5,281 bases of DNA from positions 1 through 5,281 of the forward strand of contig DJFN01000114.1 of the NCBI GenBank assembly GCA_002432085.1, read 5' to 3'. The position numbers were made by a program, and so were the translations under genes. This document shows positions 1-5,121 of this stretch, in pieces. Numbering within the stretch: the stretch's first letter is position 1; every line of letters starts with the position of its first letter. Under the pieces are notes generated by a model. The model worked only from the letters and a program-made list of their open reading frames with translations. It had not been told where the DNA came from and made no database searches. The DNA is from Flavobacteriales bacterium UBA5871. GTDB taxonomy: Bacteria; Bacteroidota; Bacteroidia; Flavobacteriales_D; Crocinitomicaceae.

Positions 1-239
1 TATTTTTGGTTATCCCGTTTCTTCCTCTCTTCCAGGTCTTCGTTGAGGATGTCCATAACTTCGATGGCGCTCTTGAGCCTGTCAACTTGTTCCTCATGTG
101 ATGGCATCTTACCGTATTTATCTTCGTGTTTTCGGCGTCTTTTTCGATCTATAAGCCAATCTGCCACAAGGAACACGATAATAGCGCCCAAGATAACACC
201 GACAATAATCAGCACGTAGTCCGTGGTAGTTGTGTCCAT
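1..239 (-). CDS. Small single-pass membrane protein, hypothetical (3' end cut by window)
   Basis: The reading frame opens with ATG at 239-237 and gives 79 residues before the window edge. The last two bases read TA, so a stop may follow at once. Residues 1-8 are short and polar (MDTTTTDY). Residues 9-29 form one hydrophobic segment (VLIIVGVILGAIIVFLVADWL). A strongly basic stretch follows (DRKRRRK), which predicts an N-out, C-in orientation by the positive-inside rule. The rest is charged and probably helical or coiled-coil (EEQVDRLKSAIEVMDILNED). Only 6 bp separate this start from the stop of the upstream gene, so the two are very likely co-transcribed and perhaps translationally coupled. 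There is no recognisable ribosome binding site, as is usual in Bacteroidota. I do not recognise the family. The layout of a short N-terminus, one membrane helix and a charged tail also fits small phage-shock or holin-accessory proteins, but nothing specific supports that. Confidence 0.7.
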   Translation of the reverse strand, partial: MDTTTTDYVLIIVGVILGAIIVFLVADWLIDRKRRRKHEDKYGKMPSHEEQVDRLKSAIEVMDILNEDLEERKKRDNQK

Positions 240-245
240 GATAAA

Positions 246-521
246 TCACATAACTTTTGTTAGAGCAAACCATATTGCCCCAATAATTGCTATGGATGTA
301 AGAATGGTAAAAAATACAGCTATGCTCTTAATGGTTTCAAGGTTACGTAAAATCTGGCGATTCACATCAATGCTCTCATATTCCCTTCGATCACGATTTA
401 TTCTATCCTCCAATATTGGGTCAATTTCGTCATTGTTTCTACTTACTTTACCCTGTGTATTACTGAATATATCTACAGCTTTTTCAAACTCTTTAGGGTC
501 GTTGACGTCTCCTTTTTCCAT
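246..521 (-). CDS. Small C-terminally anchored membrane protein, hypothetical
   Basis: This is a 91-residue frame from ATG 521-519 to TGA 248-246. Residues 1-60 are hydrophilic and highly charged (for example DPILEDRINRDRREYES) and probably helical. Residues 66-88 form a single hydrophobic helix (SIAVFFTILTSIAIIGAIWFALT) that ends two or three residues before the stop. The protein therefore looks tail-anchored with a cytoplasmic head. The start is supported by a good Bacteroidota promoter 27 bp upstream (579-548, minus strand). The next gene begins 6 bp after the stop, and that product is also a one-helix membrane protein, so the pair may work together at the membrane. I do not recognise a family, and no catalytic motif is visible. 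The charged head might bind a partner protein, but that is inference. Confidence 0.72.
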   Translation of the reverse strand: MEKGDVNDPKEFEKAVDIFSNTQGKVSRNNDEIDPILEDRINRDRREYESIDVNRQILRNLETIKSIAVFFTILTSIAIIGAIWFALTKVM

Positions 522-547
522 GAGTGAATAGTTTGATTGTGAATTAT

Positions 548-579
548 CAAATCTACATTTTCATATAGGAAAAAACAAA
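548..579 (-). promoter_or_regulatory. Bacteroidota sigma-A type promoter for the 521-246/239-1 gene pair
   Basis: On the minus strand TTTG (579-576) and TAGATTTG (555-548) are separated by exactly 20 bp. This matches the published Bacteroides consensus of TTTG at -33 and TAnnTTTG at -7. A transcript would begin near 544, leaving a leader of roughly 20-25 nt before the ATG at 521. It is the best promoter match in the window. The -33 box overlaps the last bases of the upstream HTH gene and the hairpin there. Confidence 0.65.
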
Positions 580-589
580 TCAATTTGTT
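570..589 (-). terminator. Possible weak intrinsic terminator after the HTH gene
   Basis: On the minus strand the arms AACAAAT (589-583) and ATTTGTT (580-574) form a perfect 7-bp inverted repeat with a 2-nt centre. A run of six T follows at 575-570. The stop codon of the HTH gene (582-580) lies inside it. The geometry fits a rho-independent terminator, but the stem has only one G-C pair, so it would be weak. The right arm contains the -33 box of the next promoter, so the same bases may serve mainly as promoter. Confidence 0.3.
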
Positions 590-852
590 CTGTTCATCCG
601 GAAAGGTAATTGTGAGTGGTCATATCTTACGCAGAGTCTAGAGTAGAATTCAATAGGATCAATCGAAAGGCATGCACAGTATTTGTAAATCCAGTGAACA
701 GTAGGCATTACGTGACCTAATTCGTATTTGGAAATGTTTTGCTGGTTGTTATTCATTCTGGCAGCCACTTCAGATTGCTCAAGTTTTTTTTCGATCCGTA
801 ATTCACGGATGACATCACCTACAATCGTTCTATGTTGCGCTACATCTATCAC
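580..852 (-). CDS. XRE/Cro-CI family helix-turn-helix transcriptional regulator
   Basis: This 90-residue protein consists almost entirely of one HTH_3 domain, residues about 8-70. The helix-turn-helix core is visible as RELRIEKKLEQSEVAARM, then NNNQQNISKYELGHVMPTV, with the family's typical SxYExG-like signature (ISKYELG) and following helices IYKYCACLSIDPIEFYSRL. Such proteins bind palindromic operators, usually as dimers, and commonly repress their own and a neighbouring promoter. The start is GTG at 852-850; no in-frame ATG lies upstream in the intergenic region, and the next in-frame ATG falls inside the HTH. The C-terminal 20 residues are polar and show no peptidase or sensor domain. It is divergent from the lipoprotein gene at 944 and upstream of two membrane protein genes, so it could control either. 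Operators in 853-943 are plausible but unproven. Confidence 0.88.
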   Translation of the reverse strand: MIDVAQHRTIVGDVIRELRIEKKLEQSEVAARMNNNQQNISKYELGHVMPTVHWIYKYCACLSIDPIEFYSRLCVRYDHSQLPFRMNRTN

Positions 853-891
853 AATTCGGGCAATGTCACACTTTTTTGAAACTAACCATAC

Positions 892-905
892 ACACTATAA
901 TGTGT
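892..905. promoter_or_regulatory. Candidate operator: small dyad around a TATAAT box
   Basis: The intergenic region between the divergent HTH and lipoprotein genes contains ACAC-TATAAT-GTGT, four-base arms around a TATAAT hexamer. The hexamer CACACT occurs at 867-872 and again at 891-896, 24 bp apart. Small XRE regulators often bind such dyads next to their own gene, so this is the most natural place to look for the operator. No well-spaced -35 box accompanies the TATAAT. The arms are short and could be coincidental. Confidence 0.28.
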
Positions 906-911
906 TTGGCT

Positions 912-919
912 TATATTTG
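912..919 (+). promoter_or_regulatory. -7 promoter element for the lipoprotein gene
   Basis: TATATTTG matches the Bacteroidota TAnnTTTG element exactly. It would place the transcript start near 923-926, giving a leader of about 20 nt before the ATG at 944. No TTTG is found at the expected 20-bp spacing (888-891 reads ATAC), so the promoter may be weak or need an activator. Confidence 0.45.
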
Positions 920-943
920 ACGTGCTAAACAAAACTGTCTAAC

Positions 944-1444
944 ATGAAATATGCTGTTATCATTGTAACATTATTTGCAGTTTCCTGCACCCATAATAAG
1001 GTTAAACCTAATTTGGATGATGTATATGTAGATCCCCAAGCAGTGGAGGAATCTAAAGCCAAGTTCTACGAATCACTTAAATGGGATACCGTGGGAATGA
1101 CACAATCAGGAATTATTGTCACGGATGCCCGGTTTGTTCGAGAAGAATATTCCCGATTTAAAACAGTTCGCATTCGATACAAGAACGTTTCCGGAAAGAA
1201 GATTAGAGCAATCAAGTTTAAATGGCATGGAACGGATGCGTTTGGCGATCCTGCTGACTGTGGAGGTTATGATCCAGGATTTGGAGGTGGAATCACTGAT
1301 GATCCTATTTCAAATGGTTCCACTGAAACCAAGTATTGGGACGTACTTAGCAATAACGGAGACAAAATAACTATGGCGTGGCCTACAGAGGTAGCTTTCG
1401 CAGATGGTACTAAGTGGGAGTCAACCTATAAGATGTCACATTGA
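944..1444 (+). CDS. Predicted lipoprotein with a C-terminal beta-sandwich-like domain
   Basis: This is a 166-residue protein. Residues 1-14 form a short signal peptide (MKYAVIIVTLFAVS) followed by Cys15, a type II lipobox of the form A-V-S-C, so the mature protein should be lipid-anchored. The residues after Cys15 (THNKVK) lack the acidic surface-export signal known in Bacteroidota lipoproteins, which suggests a periplasm-facing location. Residues about 56-162 look like an all-beta domain. The pattern RIRYKNVSGKKIRAIKFKW, then DAFGDPADC, then a Gly-rich loop and YWDVLSNNGDKITMAWPTEVAFADGTKW recalls DUF5780-like beta-sandwich domains (NxSgKxIxxI...xxxGD). That resemblance is recalled, not searched. 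The gene is divergent from the HTH regulator with a -7 element 25 bp upstream. Its last 9 bp overlap the end of the convergent gene. Function is unknown. Confidence 0.8.
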   Translation: MKYAVIIVTLFAVSCTHNKVKPNLDDVYVDPQAVEESKAKFYESLKWDTVGMTQSGIIVTDARFVREEYSRFKTVRIRYKNVSGKKIRAIKFKWHGTDAFGDPADCGGYDPGFGGGITDDPISNGSTETKYWDVLSNNGDKITMAWPTEVAFADGTKWESTYKMSH

Positions 1445-1741
1445 TTTAGGCCTAACGAATACAAAGTAATTCATGGAATGCCCGGCAACCATAGCCGTAG
1501 CAAAAAACCATGTAAATCCTATGAACCATCCAATCCATAGGAAACCTACGTGAACATAAAATCCGAGTAATACTGATAAGTCATTCATAAGTAAGTCGTT
1601 TTTACCATCTTTATTTCGATGTGTCAGCCACACATCGAATGGCCATTGGTGCTTCCAAAACGCCACTGCTTTGAGCATGCGCACCTGGATGAAGATCAGG
1701 ATCAGGAAGGCTAGTTTTAAAGGTGTTGTAATCTTTTTCAT
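1436..1741 (-). CDS. Small polytopic membrane protein, hypothetical
   Basis: I choose the ATG at 1741-1739, giving 101 residues (MKKITTPLKLAFLILIF...). The frame is open further, to an ATG at 1870, but that would run through the strong intergenic hairpin and into the divergent gene starting at 1822. A KK start followed at once by a hydrophobic segment looks like a natural N-terminus. Hydrophobic stretches lie at residues about 8-28, interrupted by Arg21 and Lys24, and at 55-87 (LSVLLGFYVHVGFLWIGWFIG then FTWFFATAMVAG). The second is long enough for two helices or a hairpin. A charged loop (HRNKDGKNDL) separates them. The protein is rich in Trp, Phe and His. Its stop overlaps the lipoprotein gene's end by 9 bp in convergent orientation, leaving no space for a terminator between them. 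I do not recognise a family. Confidence 0.62.
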   Translation of the reverse strand: MKKITTPLKLAFLILIFIQVRMLKAVAFWKHQWPFDVWLTHRNKDGKNDLLMNDLSVLLGFYVHVGFLWIGWFIGFTWFFATAMVAGHSMNYFVFVRPKSM

Positions 1742-1765
1742 GTCTTTTGTTTTTGAGTAATTTGT

Positions 1766-1794
1766 AACCCCGGACACTACCAACATCCGGGGTT
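1766..1794. promoter_or_regulatory. Strong GC-rich hairpin / inverted repeat in a divergent intergenic region
   Basis: AACCCCGGA (1766-1774) and TCCGGGGTT (1786-1794) are perfect 9-bp inverted arms around an 11-nt loop. It lies 24 bp upstream of the minus-strand start at 1741 and 27 bp upstream of the plus-strand start at 1822. It resembles a terminator stem, but only the plus-strand side is followed by T-rich sequence (TTTATATT), and a terminator is not expected between two divergent starts. It could be an operator for both genes, a leader hairpin, or a terminator insulating the plus-strand gene from read-through from the lipoprotein side. No TAnnTTTG element was found on either strand in this gap. 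Confidence 0.6.
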
Positions 1795-1821
1795 TATATT
1801 CACGATTTGATGCAGTAAACC

Positions 1822-2187
1822 ATGAATGAGAATGATAAAATAGATTTGGTGTTAAGTATATTCCAATCATACGGTGAGCCTCAAAGTGAAAGTGATGTCC
1901 TAGTTAGAATTAAGGCGTCCAAAATAGGGTATAATCCTTCTGATGTAGAAGTTCAATCGATCATTGATAAAATGAGAAATGAAGATCTGCTTTACTTCAG
2001 AGGAAACGAAATATACCTTTCGCTTAAATCGAGAGATATTATTAATTCGAATGTTAACTATTCCGGTCATTTGAATAGACTTAAACGGAAGTCTATTTCC
2101 GAGTTACTAACACAGAACATCATAACTATAATTGTGTCTATAATAACAGCCATGACAACTTACTTTGTTATGCAGCTTTTTATATAG
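1822..2187 (+). CDS. Winged-helix-like protein with C-terminal membrane anchor, hypothetical
   Basis: This is a 121-residue protein from ATG 1822 to TAG 2187. Residues about 5-70 have the order expected of a winged helix: a first helix (KIDLVLSIFQSYG), a second (SESDVLVRIKASKIG), a longer third (SDVEVQSIIDKMRNEDL), then a short beta wing (LYFRGNEIYLSLK). A linker rich in Asn, Lys and Arg follows (about 71-93). Residues 97-120 are a hydrophobic helix that ends at the stop (NIITIIVSIITAMTTYFVMQLF), so the protein should sit in the membrane with the head in the cytoplasm. The winged helix may bind DNA or, as in many such folds, a protein partner. The fold is inferred from the pattern of residues only. 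The divergent neighbour is another membrane protein, with the 1766-1794 hairpin between them. I know no named family with exactly this layout. Confidence 0.72.
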   Translation: MNENDKIDLVLSIFQSYGEPQSESDVLVRIKASKIGYNPSDVEVQSIIDKMRNEDLLYFRGNEIYLSLKSRDIINSNVNYSGHLNRLKRKSISELLTQNIITIIVSIITAMTTYFVMQLFI

Positions 2188-2271
2188 ACCAATAGAATTA
2201 TCAATAAGCTGGTCGTCATTGATGTTATAAATGAAACTATAACTGTTTCTCTTATTTTTCCCCTGTCCATA

Positions 2272-2299
2272 CTCCTCATTTTAGTGAGGGGCCGTTTTT
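2272..2299 (+). terminator. Possible intrinsic terminator for the 1822-2187 gene
   Basis: On the plus strand CTCCTCA (2272-2278) pairs with TGAGGGG (2285-2291) as seven base pairs, including one G-U, around a 6-nt loop. CCG and five T follow at 2295-2299. It lies 84 bp after the plus-strand stop and overlaps the end of the convergent long gene. On the minus strand the stem is interrupted and lacks a T-run, so it is less convincing for that gene. The interval 2188-2271 otherwise holds only a weak 5-bp repeat, GAAAC/GTTTC, at 2233-2249. Confidence 0.38.
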
Positions 2300-5068
2300 A
2301 CCCAGCCCCATTGCTGAACCTAACATTGAACTATGACACGTCAAATTTAGATGCGTTTGACGTGCCAGCACGATGTATGTACCCGCAACCAATTCAGCCA
2401 CTGGTATTTTCACAGGATCTGAAGTTGCCATCATTTCCTTGCCGTTCAGATCGATGATGCGAAGGCTTCTGATATCGAGATCCGTATCGATTGAAATTAC
2501 GTCGTTTGAAGGGTTTGGATAGACTTTTAGTCCTGTCACTGACAGGATTTCGGATATAGATTCACCATCTTGATTACCAGAATTATTCGGGTCGATCATC
2601 ATAGCATTGATAACTGGACAATAGATACTTGTATTCTGATCCCATATTTTGGACCAGATGGCTACAGGATTACCTAATAACGTGCCAGGTGCAAAGTTGT
2701 GCCATTCAACGGTGTTGATCTGCTCGTACAAAGCCCGTATCTGATTATATCCTGTACCGGCAAAATCACCTGCAACAACTCTTCCGGTTATTTTAGACGC
2801 TGTATACGATGTACTGGCCATATGCAAATTTGCCACCATAGATGAACCATTCGATTTGAAAATATAGAGGTTGGTATTGGTACCACCGGCATCGAAAAAG
2901 GCTGCAACATCGTCGTGTTTGCCATCGTTGTCGAAATCACCCGAAATGTAGCGTTTACTTGCCTGCATTGCTGAGCAGGAAGGTCCGTTCCAGAATTCAG
3001 ATGCGGCAAAGGACGAACCGTTGGAGCGGAACCCCCAGGCTTTCGTTGTGCCGTTCCCGTAATCATAGAAAGTCATAATATCATCGAACTTTCCATCGTT
3101 GTCGAAATCTCCGCTTACAACGTTGCCCTTGATTTTAGTGGCATCAAAAGAATTAGGAGTTGACCAGAAAGAAACAGCACTGAAATAGCGTGTTCCATTT
3201 GTGTTGAGCATCGACTTAAATACCCATGCTGTCGTAGAGTTACCGCCATAACTGTAAAAACATGCGATGTCGTCTTTAAAATTGTCATTGTCAAAATCAC
3301 CTGAAACGAAGCGGTATTCAGCATTAGCTGGATTGAAGGCAGAATTACTGTAATAATCATAAGCACTGAACGAGCTGCCGTTGGACACAAATACCCAGAT
3401 TTTAATCACCGAATTTCCGTAATCGTACATGGCGGCGATATCGTCTTCAAAACCGTCGTTGTCGAAATCTCCTGCTACCACCTTTCCTTTATATCTGTCA
3501 GCGTAAGTTTGAGTACCATGCCACCAGACTTTATCACCGGTATACTCTATTTGGGTTGAAGCCTGCTTCCACACATGAATGGCTGTTGATGAGCCATATC
3601 CATAAAAGCCCGCGACATCGTCTTTCTTGCCGTCGTTGTCAAAATCTCCTGTTACTACACCGTCGGTTAAGCGTTTGGCATCATAATTCGGCGTATCACC
3701 ACCCCAATTCAACACACGTTTCGCTAAACTCGTTTCTTCCATATGGTGGCGGTAAATAGCAGCAGAATGGTAACAGGTTTTATTACTCGGATCGATCCAC
3801 TTTGCGGTCATATTGACCAGGTTTTTAAGAGAAGTGCGTTCTGTCTCGGTGAAATAGTAGCTTCCTTTTGACAAGTAATAAACCCGGATCAACGCATCCA
3901 TTGTTTTGGATGGATCGTCGTGTATATAATTATAATATCCGGAGGAAGTCACATATACAATATTCCTTGATGGTGGAAATTCCCTCAGATCCCACAGATA
4001 AAGAAAACCATTCCTGCCAGGATATGTACGTTGTTGAATTAAGTGATTCAAGCCCTTTTTAAGAGCCTCCACAGTTAAGGTAGCTGCCATTCCCTGCGGC
4101 ATGACACTAAATGCTTCTGCCAGCCCCCTAAGTATCATAAAGTGGTAGAAAATCTTCTGATCATGGAACATCGCATACCAGATTCCACCGTATTCATGGG
4201 ATTCTTGTCCACCAGTTCGCCACTGTCCGTCAGAGTCTTGTTCGAGATAAACGGTATTGGCAATTGACATGATCCTTTCTAATGTTTCGCAATTCCGTGT
4301 AACCCGATAAATATTAGCTAACGCCCATAAGCCAAGTCCTCTTACATTGTTGTTGGTATTGACGATCCAATCTGCATTATCACGCAAATAAATTTCACCA
4401 TCAACAATGGCATCCCACACTTCGCTTCTCCGATAGTCAATTCCCGAAAGCTGATATTCGCACAGGGCGTGCAATCCATAGCTTGTCTCGTAATCATCAG
4501 GAGTGTTTGAATGGAGATCCATATTGTTGAGCAAACTGCGTTTCTCCCAATATATATACTCACCGCTTGCTGTGATATTCGCAAGTAAGTAATCTACACC
4601 ATGTTTGATTTGTGTAAGGTTTTCCGCCGTATTGATGCCCGATAAATAATCATACAAGTGGGCCGTAAAAAAATCATGACAATCCCTGATAAGAGGATGT
4701 GCAGACGGGTAGCCATCGTTAAAAGTCATAAACTCTGATGCAGATAATCCATCCGCGTACCCACGTCCCCAGGCACCTTGAGGCCAGAAAGCTGTAGTAG
4801 AATAGGTGTAATCCGTCGATGTAGCGCCAGTCACTTTAGAAAGACCTTTATAAGCAAAACTCAAATCCTCAAAATTTTCCATCTGCGGTACCGTAAAAAA
4901 CCGGTAGCTGTTGTCCGTTACACCATTGACCGTATTGGAAAAAGGAACAATGGTCGTTTGCGCGGAAAGGGATTCGCTCTGACCGATTAGGAGAAGGGCC
5001 GGCAGAGCCATTCGTAATTTGTACCAGAAGGTAAGGCCTGTTACGGGCAATTCAGATGGTATGTTCAT
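2276..5068 (-). CDS. Secreted multidomain protein: helical (toroid-like) domain, FG-GAP/VCBS-like propeller, T9SS sorting domain
   Basis: This is a 930-residue protein from ATG 5068-5066. A signal peptide spans about 1-36 with likely cleavage at LSA|QTT; Met20 is an alternative start. Residues about 55-440 are helix-rich and aromatic, with repeated patterns such as NNVRGLGLWALANIYRVT and HDQKIFYHFMILRGLAEAF that suggest an alpha/alpha toroid of the type found in many polysaccharide-active enzymes. I cannot assign a family or catalytic residues. Residues about 470-800 hold six FG-GAP/VCBS-like units, five with GDFDNDGxxDD-type calcium loops. Residues 842-901 match a T9SS type A sorting domain (VYPNPSND, LRIIDLNGKEM, LVAGTYIV), so the protein should cross the outer membrane by T9SS and be released or surface-attached. 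The last 29 residues (902-930) are atypical and look frameshifted. A role in surface glycan binding or degradation is inference from architecture. Confidence 0.9.
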   Translation of the reverse strand: MNIPSELPVTGLTFWYKLRMALPALLLIGQSESLSAQTTIVPFSNTVNGVTDNSYRFFTVPQMENFEDLSFAYKGLSKVTGATSTDYTYSTTAFWPQGAWGRGYADGLSASEFMTFNDGYPSAHPLIRDCHDFFTAHLYDYLSGINTAENLTQIKHGVDYLLANITASGEYIYWEKRSLLNNMDLHSNTPDDYETSYGLHALCEYQLSGIDYRRSEVWDAIVDGEIYLRDNADWIVNTNNNVRGLGLWALANIYRVTRNCETLERIMSIANTVYLEQDSDGQWRTGGQESHEYGGIWYAMFHDQKIFYHFMILRGLAEAFSVMPQGMAATLTVEALKKGLNHLIQQRTYPGRNGFLYLWDLREFPPSRNIVYVTSSGYYNYIHDDPSKTMDALIRVYYLSKGSYYFTETERTSLKNLVNMTAKWIDPSNKTCYHSAAIYRHHMEETSLAKRVLNWGGDTPNYDAKRLTDGVVTGDFDNDGKKDDVAGFYGYGSSTAIHVWKQASTQIEYTGDKVWWHGTQTYADRYKGKVVAGDFDNDGFEDDIAAMYDYGNSVIKIWVFVSNGSSFSAYDYYSNSAFNPANAEYRFVSGDFDNDNFKDDIACFYSYGGNSTTAWVFKSMLNTNGTRYFSAVSFWSTPNSFDATKIKGNVVSGDFDNDGKFDDIMTFYDYGNGTTKAWGFRSNGSSFAASEFWNGPSCSAMQASKRYISGDFDNDGKHDDVAAFFDAGGTNTNLYIFKSNGSSMVANLHMASTSYTASKITGRVVAGDFAGTGYNQIRALYEQINTVEWHNFAPGTLLGNPVAIWSKIWDQNTSIYCPVINAMMIDPNNSGNQDGESISEILSVTGLKVYPNPSNDVISIDTDLDIRSLRIIDLNGKEMMATSDPVKIPVAELVAGTYIVLARQTHLNLTCHSSMLGSAMGLGKNGPSLK
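2331..2365 (-). other. Probable frameshift region at the end of the T9SS sorting domain
   Basis: In the annotated frame, GTYIVLA is followed by 28 residues rich in polar and small amino acids and unlike a sorting-domain end. In the frame whose codons begin one base earlier, the same DNA reads TSNASKFDVS and then TAG at 2333-2331. KF followed by a short hydrophobic end is typical of type A sorting domains. A single lost base near 2363-2366 would account for this. It may be a true mutation, strain variation or a sequencing error. Confidence 0.5.
2337..2364. repeat. Perfect 9-bp inverted repeat within the 3' end of the long gene
   Basis: CACGTCAAA (2337-2345) and TTTGACGTG (2356-2364) are exact reverse complements around a 10-nt loop. 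The repeat lies in the codons that read TSNASKFDV in the alternative frame. It has no T-run on either side and so is not a typical terminator. Its position right at the suspected frameshift is notable. Confidence 0.6.
2669..3661 (-). repeat. Six tandem FG-GAP/VCBS-like protein repeats (residues about 470-800)
   Basis: The repeat motif GDFDNDG begins at residues 474, 533, 590, 653, 710 and, degenerate, 767, giving spacings of 59, 57, 63, 57 and 57 residues. Units 1, 2, 4 and 5 keep the full D-x-D-x-D-G-x-x-D-D calcium loop. Unit 3 has Asn596 in place of Gly. Unit 6 reads GDFAGTGYNQI and has lost the later acidic ligands. A second conserved segment, of the form W-x-F-x-S-N-G-S-S-F-x-A, recurs between loops. 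Six units of this length suit a beta-propeller, probably used for glycan or protein binding outside the cell. At DNA level the loops share a short block near GTCGTTGTCGAAATC that recurs about every 170-190 bp. Confidence 0.85.
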
Positions 5069-5088
5069 ACAGGTTCATTTTTAGGGTT

Positions 5089-5121
5089 CAAACGTATAAA
5101 AAACAAACGTTTGTCAGGAAA
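5089..5121 (-). promoter_or_regulatory. Promoter region of the long secreted-protein gene
   Basis: On the minus strand TACGTTTG (5096-5089) matches the TAnnTTTG -7 element. The best -33 candidate is TTTC (5121-5118) with a 21-bp spacer, one base off TTTG. A transcript would start near 5085, leaving a leader of about 17 nt. The spacer holds a perfect 12-bp palindrome, described separately. Confidence 0.5.
5103..5114. promoter_or_regulatory. Candidate operator: perfect 12-bp palindrome ACAAACGTTTGT
   Basis: The palindrome lies between the -33 and -7 boxes of the long gene's promoter, where a bound dimer would block RNA polymerase. Its half-site AAACGT appears again at 5090-5095, overlapping the -7 box, and a related AACGTT lies at 5124-5129. 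No regulator for it can be named. Confidence 0.4.

Noticed and set aside
223..531. Plus-strand frame of 102 residues antisense to the 91-aa gene
   Set aside because: The opposite strand has the promoter, a coherent membrane protein and tight operon spacing. The plus frame has no promoter and no recognisable features.
1436..1870. 144-residue version of the minus-strand membrane protein starting at 1870
   Set aside because: The extra 43 residues cross the 1766-1794 hairpin and overlap the divergent gene by 49 bp. The MKK start at 1741 immediately before a hydrophobic segment is more natural.
2233..2249. GAAAC/GTTTC hairpin downstream of the long gene as its terminator
   Set aside because: The stem has only five base pairs and is AT-rich, and no clear T-run follows on the minus strand.
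916..2365. Shared 10-mer TTTGACGTGC at 916-925 and 2356-2365
   Set aside because: A match of this length between two places in 5 kb is expected by chance, and the flanks do not match.
2788..3390. Minus-strand open frames inside the repeat region of the long gene (2788-3066 and 3115-3390)
   Set aside because: They are out-of-frame shadows produced by the repeated DNA of the FG-GAP units. The in-frame reading has clear domain structure.
2909..3649. Recurring short DNA block resembling a repeat array (near GTCGTTGTCGAAATC)
   Set aside because: The copies are 170-190 bp apart, differ in sequence and encode GDFDNDG in frame. This is a protein repeat, not a CRISPR or intergenic array.
5055..5078. 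Small upstream ATG at 5078 out of frame with the long gene (MNLYEHTI then stop)
   Set aside because: It overlaps the real start by chance of composition. There is no independent evidence that it is translated, though it lies in the leader.
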